Of a stretch of DNA of 64,000 nt, positions 23,400-34,167 are shown piece by piece. The position numbers and the translations under genes are program-made. Each line of letters starts with the position of its first letter. Positions within the stretch are counted from its first letter, which is position 1. Origin of the DNA: Rhytidiadelphus loreus (taxonomy: Eukaryota > Streptophyta > Bryopsida > Hypnales > Hylocomiaceae); NCBI GenBank assembly GCA_947034895.1, contig OX344764.1, positions 12,214,001 to 12,278,000 of the forward strand, given 5' to 3'. The notes under the pieces were generated by a model that was not told the origin of the DNA, did no database searches, and saw nothing but the letters and a program-made list of their open reading frames with translations.

Positions 23400-24324
23400 T
23401 GTCCCTTCATCAAGACACTTGAAGGTTTGGGTAGGTTCCTATGATCTAAATTCTTGGCATGATTTTTTGAAAATCCCTTTGAAGATAGAAAAATATATTA
23501 GCTTTTGGGCAATATCATTATTATTTCAATCGGCGCCCAAATGCAAAAGTTATACTACCCTATGCCTAAAAAGTAGTAAATCTAAATTATGTCAAGCAAC
23601 CAAAAAAATCACAAAAATTTGATATTAAAATTTTGCTTCTCATAGATTGTATTTCATCTACATGAAATGCTTTTATTCATTTCATTAGGATTAGTAGTTT
23701 TGAAGTTATTGAGCTTCTAATTATGCAGGCAACCATTGCATCTTTTTGATGAAAAAAACCATATTGGACTCATTTATTCAACTCAATATTCACAGTTTTC
23801 AAGAAAAAAAAGTTTTTGAATTCTTCACAAGATTTAGTTTTCTTTCAAAAACAATCTCAACATTTAAATTAGTGAGTTTCAATTTTGCCTTACAACTATT
23901 AATAATTTAATATTTCCTTTCTATTTCATGCCTACCCCAACTTTAAAGAAAACTTAAAGAATGAAAATCAAGTATTTTTTGTTGAACTATTTTCCTAGAT
24001 TTTCAATTCAATTCTTCAAGATAAAAGTTTATAAAATCAAACTCTATTATAATGCAAAAAAATTTAAGTTACAAAGATTCAAAGTCTTATAATCTAGTCA
24101 CCCAAAGTGCCAAAAAACTTGTTTTCTTCATTGTACACACAAACATCCTACAATCTACACAATCAAAGTTTTTGAAATTTCTTCCTCTCATTTTAGTACT
24201 ACCTAGTGCAAGATCTTATGGCTATGTATGCCAAAAGAATAATTAAATTTTTTTTGACCTTTCCAATAGAAATGACAATTTTGAGTGGGTTTTGAGAAAC
24301 TAACTTTGGGACTTTAGGGGTTAA
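23400..24324 (-). mobile_element. piggyBac-like MITE copy E
   Basis: Reverse-oriented copy ending 'gactttaggggttaa' at 24324. Family blocks include 'ggtaggttcctatgatct', 'ggcgcccaaatgcaaaagtt' and 'gacaattttgagtgggtttt'. The left terminus (near 23400) has eroded. At about 925 bp it is near full length. Confidence 0.65.
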
Positions 24325-24498
24325 AAGGAGTTTTCTTTTTTAAAGCCTACCAACTTATAGAGCTTCAATTATATTTCAAAAATTACTTAAAATATTAGAA
24401 TTTAGGTTTGCAAAATTATTTACAAATCTATTCAGATTTTCCAAAGTCTCCGAAGTCTAAAACCTTGAGATAGTCTTCACTAGTAGTTTTTAATTTTT

Positions 24499-24565
24499 TA
24501 ATAATAATAATAATAATAATAATAATATTCTTATTCTTCTTCTTCTTATTATTATTATTATTATA
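24499..24565. repeat. compound trinucleotide microsatellite
   Basis: (AAT)n is followed by (TTC)n and (ATT)n over about 65 bp, forming a partly self-complementary tract. Confidence 0.85.
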
Positions 24566-25800
24566 TTTTGCAATTACAAATCCAATGCAAAAAACACTCG
24601 AAATTGACAATTCTAATGATGTAAATAATTACAAATGAAATATTAAATATTAAATTTTAAATTTTAAATCTTGTTTGTAAATATTGGTGATAGTAATTGC
24701 AAATCAAAGCATACAAATGTAAAGCAAAATTTGAAATCTACAACTTTTGTTTATGATCCAAGGGCAAATGCAAGCTATGATTCACTAGTTCTTAGACAAC
24801 TCTTTCTTGCTCTCTTGCTCACTCAATAAGCACTCTTGTCTAAAGTAACAATAATTGATTTCTAAATCATTTAAAAAATGTTTTGCATTAGATTATTATA
24901 AAATTTAAAGAACCAAATTTTTAATTTATGTTTGCATAAAGAGTATATTGAAATTTTAATCTTCTAAAACAAATTATCTTGAAGATATAGAAATTTGAAA
25001 TCTCTCTAAAATAACAATTTGTCTAAAGAATGTAAATATTTTGAGGATAAAAAAGAACCAATTTTAATTCTATATTTGAAATTCTTTTATAAAGTCCATC
25101 TAATGGTTTTCACTCATAACGATATAAAAAAGTTTAAATCATCAAAAGAATTTAATACAAAGGAATAATGAATCAACTAAAAATTATGAACTTAAGAGCC
25201 AATTCATGGTGATATCTAGGAAGTGATTTATGGATGAAATATGGCCACGCCACTTTCTTTATTGTGACCATCATAAAAATTTGAAAACTTGCCAACTATA
25301 TTTCTTACAATGAAATGGTTAATAATATTATTCAAATGAGCCTTTTCGTAATGATGACATAGAATTTTGTACATGCTTTAATTCCAATTCTTAACTATAA
25401 AAAATTAATTGTAGTTTAAATTTCATTGCTCTTGTATGCACTCAAAAAATTATTTTGAAAAAAGATGCGGGAATTTCAGAGAAATTACTTTAAAAAAAAT
25501 TATATTGATGAAATAAGGATTTGTAGAAGATTGTTGGAACCTACTTAGGAATTACCCAACTAGTATAAGTTCGTTCCAAGGAGGTCATTTAAATAGGATT
25601 TGATTCTAAAATTACACCTAGTAGGTCACTGCAAGCAAGATTTATAAAAGAAATTCCTTAACCACATGCATATTGTTATCCTCACGGTAATTCTAATTGC
25701 CAAATTTTTCTCTCCACTCTTAAAGGCCACAAGGGTGAAGAATATCTCCCAAATAATTTATAATTCTTTAATTAATCTTTTTCTTTTGACTATCTTTATA
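24566..25800. other. AT-rich intergenic DNA, nothing recognised
   Basis: No coding, RNA or repeat signal that I can support. Confidence 0.4.
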
Positions 25801-27330
25801 ACTTTGATCTCCACTTGGAATTCTTTATTCTTTATTTCTTTAATTTTCTTTAATCCAAATCACTTCTAGATCTCCAACTCAGCACTGTAGACTAGATACA
25901 GCAACTCCAAATTGGGCTTGAAACTCCATACAGGTTCTAAATCAGCCATAACATCGGAACAAACAGGTATTTCCAATCTTCAACTTGGAATTCTTTTTCA
26001 TTTACTCATTTATTTTTATCCTCCATAAATATTATTTCACTTCGAAACATTTAAAAAAATAATAATAATAATTCTTTAATTTATAATAACCCATACGGAC
26101 ATTCTCCCAATTCAGCACATCTTACAGACTTTTAATACAACTCCAATTAGGAAATATTACAACCACTTTCTTTCTAAACTCCAAATTGGAATTCTATCAA
26201 AATCAGCCCACATCAATACCAAATCAGATCATGCACGCAAATCACATCCAGCATTCACATAACCATGCTAATACACATCCAATTTGAAATCAAATAATTT
26301 ATTCACTCATTGTCATTCACATACAATTTGGATTCATAAATTCAATCAATTACATAGATTGGAAAAATTAATTCCCTTGCATTACAGCAATCATTGTTAA
26401 AAACAAATATTTCTTTCTATCACATGCCTAATCGGTGAACATATCACCTTTTAATATTAATCAGATTTTTAAAGTTTCACAGATCTAATCCATAGCTAAA
26501 TTAATTTTATAATTTTGACTATATCAGTTTGTAATTTAGCTTTTCTAGTCTTCTCCTAATTGGATTCTTACAATAAATCACTACAGGACTTTCCAATTAG
26601 ATCTCACAATTCCCATAGCTTAATCCTCACAAAGATTAAACATTTCCACTCATATTCTAAAACTCATAAACTTTCAGACATTTCCAAAATAGGAAGAATT
26701 AATTCCATCTCTGCCCTCACGTACAGACACATCCCAACTTGAACACAAAAACACATACAAGCAAAACAAACACACACATAAACACAAAGAAAATCAAACA
26801 CAGCACAATTGGCTGGAACACACACTGGATACTTCAACAGAGGGTGAAAAAAAATGAGAATCAAATTGGACTTAAGAGACAATTCCAAGACAGTTACCAA
26901 TTCAGCAGAGACAGCCAACTGACATTAGCCACCCATTTGGATCCCATTCGGCTCACATTCACCGTTCTCATTCACTAGAATGCTCTCATCCAATTCGGCT
27001 GACACGTCCTACAACTCAGTCACCAACCACCTAATTGGAATCCTCAACATACTAAAAATACTTAAATGACCTAGCTTCCAACTTAGAAGGACTGACCCCA
27101 AACCAATCGAACTTTGCCACATCCAACTAGGAAACATTCAGCCCATCATCAACAAGACACACTGGAAATGACAACTGAAGCCAAAACAACCATACAAAAC
27201 CACCCAAATTGGACCATAAACTCACAATTAGCCTCAGAAAGGTCCTCCCTTTACCCCAAAATGGTACAAAAATTTGACAGCCTTTACACCCCAGTCGATT
27301 ATCTACAAGATTTAAAAAGGATATTCTTGA
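25801..27330. other. G-poor, strand-asymmetric tract with recurring CCAATTGG-like core
   Basis: The + strand is rich in A, C and T and poor in G over about 1.5 kb. A near-palindromic core of the type (C)CAANTTGGA recurs at roughly 19 sites, for example near 25814, 25902, 25984, 26141, 26181, 26325, 26557, 26861, 26934, 26990, 27032 and 27204. Short frames on the + strand are an effect of composition. No known family is recognised; it could be a decayed retroelement or satellite. Confidence 0.45.
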
Positions 27331-27399
27331 TTTAGCATCTATCAAATTTGATTTCCAACTTTAATTAAACATTCAGCATGAAATGTCAATCTTCATAGC

Positions 27400-30300
27400 T
27401 AAGTACAAAAATAAGTCTTTTTCTTTTTCTTTTAGGCATGAAATCACATGTATTCTATAAGTTATAAATATTTCTAATTTTTTGTGAATATTTGAAATAA
27501 TTTTGAATTTAGTAAAAATAATTCATATCAAACACATAATAAGTTTAAAAAATCTAAAACTTTCACCATTTGTTTATATTGTAGACTTGCAGTGTAGAAC
27601 ATTTTGGTACATACCATTTTTCCAAGCCATTCTATAATTAGAAAGTCAATAGACCATAGTTGTGAATCTAAAGTTCAAATAGCTATAAAATATCCAATTT
27701 TTGAAATTGAAAATATTTCAAATTTGAATAGAATGTAGAGGTACTGACCTTCATTTTGTTAGTATGCTGGCTGTTACAGCCACTTCATGGTGCATAGTGT
27801 AAAACTATGCACCATGGAAAAAAAATTTAATTTAAAATTTTTCAGTTTTTAATTCAACCCCTCTCCCCTTTCAAAAATTTTAATTTTAATTTTTTTTGGA
27901 GGGGGGGTTGAATTAAAGATTAAAAAATTTTAAATTATAATTTTTTTTCACTTCTCACCCACCCTCTGTCACCCTCCCCTTCTTGTAATTTTCAGGGGTG
28001 GGTGGGAGTGCAAACAATATGGGATATATCCCATATTGCACTTGTATTTGTACCGTATATATTCCAATAAGTATCCGTATCCATATTCATATCAGTACCG
28101 TATTAGTACCCGATCCCATATCTGTATCCGTATTCAAATTTTTTTGAGATCAACGGTTGTGAGGGGGGGGTTGTAATTTTTTTCACAAAAAAACCAACGG
28201 TTCTCGTTTTTTAGTAGGGAGGGGGGTTGTTAATTAATGCAAAACCTGTGACTGCCTCTTTTCAGCGGATAGTTAGACTCAAATTTTAAAAATGTCACTC
28301 ATAAAAATCTATTATTTTAAGTTTCGAAAATCCACTAAAATATTTCTTTTTGTGATTTGTTTTCAATCCATCTTCCTATGAAGAGAAATCATAATTACCT
28401 CATTGGGGAAATTTTTGACACTGTATGTCCAAACAACTTCTATTCAACTAAAAATCCATAAATAAGAACTGGATGAGAAATGCTTTATCTTGATAAGTGC
28501 AAACTAGTCCATTGAAATCATCTAAAAGTCAAAAATGGTGTTGTATTAAATGATACAAAATAAAACTTAGACTTGCATTTGATTGTCACAAAGTTATTTT
28601 TCTTCAACTTTTTGGAAGTTTCTACTATTACGAAAGACGTCATGAATGATGTTTAGAAATATCTATGTATTGATAAACTTGCAAAAAACTTTGTGGATGT
28701 TTGCCATTTAACCAATTTGATGCTTTTAAATTTGATACCATTATTAAAAATATGTTTAAGAAATATGTTTTTCAATTTTCTAAATTCCAATGCCTTTAGG
28801 TTGGAACTAGGGACATTTTGTGACCATAGGGTGTCTTTGAAACTATGACTAAAATTGAAGCAATGGCTAGAATAATAGATTGAAGTAAGGACAAAAATTG
28901 TGGAATGAAGTTGAGTTCAAAGTAATGGAATTTTGAAGTCACAAGACTAAAATTGAAGCCCATAGTGTCTTTTCCTCAATTGAAGGAGTGCAAAAGATTT
29001 TTGAGGAAACCAATAAGAAAGTTTGTGATTCAATTAATTTAAATAAAAAGGGTTGGAAAATTTTGGAATTTAAAATAAATAAATATGAAAGTTAAAAGAT
29101 TTTGAAGCAAGCAATGGAGTCTAAATCTTTGAAGTTTTTGTATTGACGATAAAGGTTCTAACACTAGCTATATGTATACATACACCTCCAAAGTCCACCA
29201 TACTGAACAAGTTCACATTTGCCAAGACTTCTATGTCAACTAAAGTCTACATACTTACAACCCTCAAAGGATGAGCCTATTACCACATTTTAGACTTCAT
29301 TTGCAAATATTTAATTATGAATATGATTTTTTTTGTATTTGTTTTTTAGAGATGTGATTAAATTTTTTCTATTATTTGTAAAAAGATTCATTTTTTGTGA
29401 AAATTTGAAATTAATGTGAATTTTTAAATAAAAAGGAAACAATTCAACAATTGTTGTTCCAAAAATCTGAATTTTTTTTAATAGCTTTAGAACATAGTGT
29501 AGAAAATCATGGTACAAATTCTCTTACTATGTCACTCTATAATTAGAAAATTAGTACTCTATGGTTATAGAGGCTAAGTTCAAATTGCTATGACAACCTT
29601 AAGGTTGGAACTTGTTTAGCCAATTTTTGAAGTGATCTTTGGAATTTTTGTATTAACAAATTTAGAATCTATTTTGTAAATATGAGATCAATTTGAAGCC
29701 ACAACTAAAAATGACACCCATGAAGACAATTGAAGGAGTTGAAAAGCTTTTTGAGAAAACCAATGGAAACCTTTGAATTTCAATTAACTATTGAAACAAA
29801 AGCCAAAAGAATTTGGAATTTACAAAGAAAAAATATGAAAGTTGAAAGGGTCTACTTTGCAAATATAAGATTGAATCTATAGTGAATTAAGTGACTTTTC
29901 AATTGAGGAAGTTGAAATGTATTGTAAGGGAATAAATGGAAATCTTTGAAGTCCAATTTAATTTCCAAAATAAAAGCCAAAAGAATTTGGAAATTAAAAA
30001 GAAAAAATATGAGAGTTGAAAGGGTATATTTTGCAACCATGGGGGCTTCATTTATTGAGAATTCAATGTCTTTCTAATTGAGGGAATTGCAAATTTTTTG
30101 TGGAAACCAATAGAAACCCTTAGGCTTCAATTAATTTCTGAAACAAAGATGCAATAAAAATTTGGATTGGAATTTGGATCTAAAAAATATGAGAGTTGAA
30201 AAGAGCTACTTTGTAACCATAGGGTTTGGATCTTTGGATCTTTTTATTGACAAATATAGAGTTCAACACTATAATGAGTTCACACATGCCAAGACTTCTA

Positions 30301-30700
30301 CGTCAACTTAAGTCTAAACACTTTTAACCTTCAAAAAATGAGTTTATAATTATTTTTTCAAGCTTCATTTTACAAAAAGCTATAAATATGATTTTTTGCA
30401 TTTATTTTATAGAGACATTTAATTATACAACTTCTATTAGTAGTAAAAATTTCACATCTTTTGGGGAATTTTTTTAAATTCCCATGAATTTCTAAATAAA
30501 AAGTGAAACAATTCATGTCAAATGCAATATATGCTCAAAAAATCAAAAAATCTCTTTGTATGTTTAAATTAGTATAGATCATCATGGTGCACATTTTCTT
30601 TATGGTGTCATTATGAAATTAGTAAATCATCACTCCATGGTTACAAATTAATTTTTTCCAAATTATTGGTCAATATTTTAAAAAAACTATACATTTTAAA
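27400..30700. repeat. diverged satellite-like array with ~172-bp and ~1-kb periodicities
   Basis: Blocks such as 'tgaaggag(t)tg.aaa.g.ttttt..g..aaccaat.gaaa' recur near 28979, 29732, 29903 and 30078 (171-175 bp apart for the last three). A longer unit (accession-like blocks 'gttcaca..tgccaagacttct', 'aaaaagg.aacaattca', 'tataattagaaa') recurs around 27400-27700, 29150-29620 and 30240-30620. All copies are AT-rich, diverged and non-coding. Confidence 0.6.
27786..28037. repeat. cluster of four consecutive hairpins
   Basis: Four inverted repeats follow one another in 252 bp. (1) 13-bp perfect stem 27786-27798/27804-27816 with a 5-nt loop. (2) 14-bp perfect stem 27848-27861/27904-27917. (3) CACCCACCC 27956-27964 with GGGTGGGTG 27996-28004. 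(4) A 22-bp perfect palindrome 28016-28037. They are followed by degenerate 'tatccgtat' repeats and by G-runs near 28156 and 28217 that copy the G-run at 27901. The block interrupts the surrounding satellite-like array and may be an inserted foldback element. Confidence 0.7.
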
Positions 30701-31555
30701 TAGAGTTCTAAATTAATAGACAAATAATATTAATGAAAAATTGATTACCAATAGAAATCTAATGCTCGTGGGGCTCCAATATCCATGTAAGAATTCCCAT
30801 TGCTAAAGTCTCTTAATCTAAAAACAAAGTCCCAAAACCTTCAATTGGTTGTGTTGAGAGCAATAGAGCCTTAGTTATATTTACAATTTTTGTAAAAAGA
30901 GAAAAAATTGATAATAAAATCATCATTACTTCTGGATTTTTAATAATATATTTACATTAGATACTTTGAACTATTTTTCCATGCTCTTTTCTTCATTATA
31001 CAACTCTGTCCGTAGTGGTTTTCATTTGTAAAATATCAAATTAAAGAGATCCAATTTTGTATCTATAGAATATTCAAATTGTAGACAAAAAATAATTTCT
31101 TGCCTTAAAACTGTTACTTAAAAAAAGAGCAACAACCATAAAATGGTTACTACAGTATAATTTACAAGATAAAATTGAAATGACTTTATAATTATTGTGT
31201 CCTCTAAAATCATGTATCATGAAAGGTACTTTGAAAAACTTACATACATTTTTTTAATGTTGATTGCTTACCCTTGCTAGTGTACCATTACTTTAATTGT
31301 GGATAGTCATTGGCACCAACTTTTCTTGCCTAATTATAATAGTTTGTTATAAAGCTTCATTTTTAAATTCAAGATGTGAGTAGTTGTGAATTGGAGAATT
31401 TTAATTGGACAACCTAATTCAAGTGACTAATCACTATCTTTAAGTCGAAACTAGTTTAGCCAATATTAGTGATATTTATTTATGTATTGAAAAATATAGG
31501 GTGCATGAAGTACAAATAGACAAAACTAAAGCTATAGGATTTTGATGCCATACGA
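30701..31555. other. AT-rich intergenic DNA, nothing recognised
   Basis: Contains a weak further copy of the neighbouring array (around 31360-31490) but no coding signal. Confidence 0.4.
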
Positions 31556-31775
31556 TTAACCCCTGAAGGCCGAAGGCCATTTTTCTGTCAAAAGCCTCTC
31601 AAAACTGACATTTCTACTGCATTTGTCCAAAAAAAACAAAAAAAGTACTTTTGTTAGAACTAAACCGTAGGATCTTGAACTTTACTTGTTTAAGATCATG
31701 TGGTAAAAATTTCATAAAGTTTGACCGTACAGATTGAGAGATGTGAGCATTCAAAGCTGAAAGAACAAGTAAGGT
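31556..31775 (+). mobile_element. piggyBac-like MITE fragment F (5' end)
   Basis: Starts TTAACCCCTGAAGGC and follows the family consensus ('ctgtcaaaag', 'ctcaaaactgacattt', 'accgtaggatcttg', 'catgtggtaaaaatttcat', 'gaccgtacagattg') up to about 31775, where similarity ends. The 3' part is missing. Confidence 0.7.
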
Positions 31776-32830
31776 GGAATGCATACTAAAAAAAGAATTT
31801 AGAATATTCTTATACTTCCAATAAAAACTAGCAAAACACTCCACAATTCATTTATTTGTTCAAGTGCATTTATGTGTAAATTCTCCAATCAAGTGTGTAC
31901 AAAACATTGAAAAATTCTCACATATTCAACAAGTGTGTACTAAGTGTGTCATTAGAGAGGATTCAATGTATTGAAATCTTTGTGTAGATGATCCGTAAGG
32001 TCTCCCGAAGGAAAGCTATTTTGGAATTCTTCAAATCTTTGTGTAGATTGTCCACAAAGTCTCATGAAAGAAAGCTCTTTAGAAACCCTTCAAGAATTTG
32101 TTTCTTGCTATAGAATTCTTGCATCATTAATCAAGTGCTATGAGTTGATTCAATACTCAATAGACTTTGCCCACATGCTACGAGTTTCTAAGCCCATATC
32201 AAGTTCATCAATTTCCACAGGCCCATTGGATCCTCACCAATGGCCGTGGATTTGTGCAACATCTATGACTCTTTGATGCTTCACATGGGGCTATTGCATC
32301 TTGGAAAGATTCATTGCCTGGCTATGATGGGCTGTTATACTAGTCCATTGATGTTAAGCAATAGCTGAACGGATCTCTTTGTGATAGTGCACCCCACGAA
32401 CATCATGTGTTTTGCATTGTCTCGAAGACATCAGTTTGTGTTGTCTCAATGAGGAGGGTACATGCATGGATGTGCATCGATGATGGGAGGTTCATGTTGT
32501 CCCCTAAGCCACTCTCAACTACCATACTTTCCATCCTCTGATATCCTTGTGAAGTTTAAATTTCTGCTACCAAAGTCTTGGGAGTCAGAAATGGAGGCCC
32601 AAAATCTTCAATTGGTTGTCAATGATAGCATGGAGAGCATAGTAGCCTTAGTTAATTCTTCCTCGAAGTAACAATTGTGTCCAAGGAGTTTGCAGCTCCT
32701 TTCATGGAGTCTCAATGCAAGTACGTTTCTCACGGACAGCACTTTAAAACAAAAACAAAAATAATCCAACAAACTTCACTTCACTGCAAGAAAGATACAT
32801 CAGTCTCAATCAAGCATTCCTAAGATCCTC
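31776..32830. other. intergenic, nothing recognised
   Basis: Two related segments around 31960-32010 and 32030-32080 share 'atctttgtgtaga' and 'ggtctc/agtctc..gaaagaaagc', indicating a small tandem duplication. Otherwise nothing is seen. Confidence 0.4.
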
Positions 32831-34167
32831 ATTTCAGCACTCTTTTTGCAAACAATATTTACAGCCCCCCCAAAAGGAGAAAGTCATCCGAAATGATGTC
32901 TCCACCTGTATGCCTGTACCAGGAAATGCCTTCTGGTCTGGGTTCGTACTTTCTATCCTCACTGAAAGCGCGACAACCAAAGCAAAGCTTTCAGTCCTGC
33001 TCCCTTTTGTTTGAAGCGAATGAGGAAATTGGAGTGCAAAGAGACCAATGCCAGTTTGCACGAGGAGTAAATTGCAGTACTTACCGCTTTCAGTGCTTGC
33101 AAGCAATGCCCGGCCTCAGAGTCTTTGTTGACCACGTTGGAGATATCGTTCTGGCAACAATGGCAGACTGGCCGGGAGAGCTTTGATTGGAATGTTGAAA
33201 GTAAGAAAAAGACCCTCAACTTTACATCAGGTTCGCTGGTAGAAAGGAGGGTCTTTTGGCACCAACCGAGGGTGTAGCGTAGCGTCGCTTGATTTCCACA
33301 TGCCCATATCGACATCAAGCCTCACGGCATGGGCCTTGGGATCCAAGCTCTCGTACGACTGGAGCTTGGTGCGCCCAAGACCTCTTTTGTACTAGTGGCT
33401 GCTTGCTTGCGAAATGATGAGCCTCCTTCTCAGCCTGACTTTGCCCTTGCTCCACCAACACAATCGTTGCCACCAGATTTGTGGGCTTGTCGGCTTTCGG
33501 GGACCTTCAAGTAAGACAAACTGTACACGGAGTCTATGATAAGACTACAACCACCACTGGGCTGTGGCAGGCTTTGATTTTTGTAAAGAAACGAAGCGAG
33601 GGTCTACCACTCTCCCGGCTTAATTTCAGGAGAGGTATGGAGCTGCTCTCAAGTATTCTGCATGTGTAGTAGCCCCCAGCCAAAAAGACAGCATGAGTAG
33701 CACAACTTGGAGACTTTCAAAACGCAGGAATCATGCATCGCAATGGTGTGAATACCGACAAAGAGAGACAGAGCGCTGGCTGTGAAATGTCAGCAATTTT
33801 GGAACCACCCGAGAGTGCTCAAGAAACGTTGTCATTGCGACAGGCTTGTGATTTCCTTGAAAATTCAGCATGTACAGATTTTTCTTAAAGAATTTGGAGC
33901 TAAAACAAAATTAGTTATAATTGCCTAACAAAACTGCATGTGTGATGCCGTGATCATCCTTGATGATTGATGATACTAGTGTACTGTCTACTAGCATAAT
34001 GCCAGACCTCCCTTTTCCCACTCGGATGTAGGGGCCTTTCCAACTTAGTGGAATTGGTTTTTGGTCACAAAAGTTCCCTGTTTCATCCGTAGTGGGATGG
34101 AAACGAGGGAACGAACTGGGATTGGGATTTGATTTGGGGTTGTCACCAGTCACTGATTTTTGAAGGG
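32831..34167. other. GC-richer segment 3' of the IPT, unassigned
   Basis: Composition is higher in GC than the flanking intergenic DNA, as for exonic or UTR sequence in this window. Both strands hold open frames of up to about 119 codons, but none shows a known domain. It lies directly downstream of the IPT stop (on the - strand), so part of it may be 3' UTR; alternatively it is a separate unrecognised gene or transcript. Confidence 0.3.
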
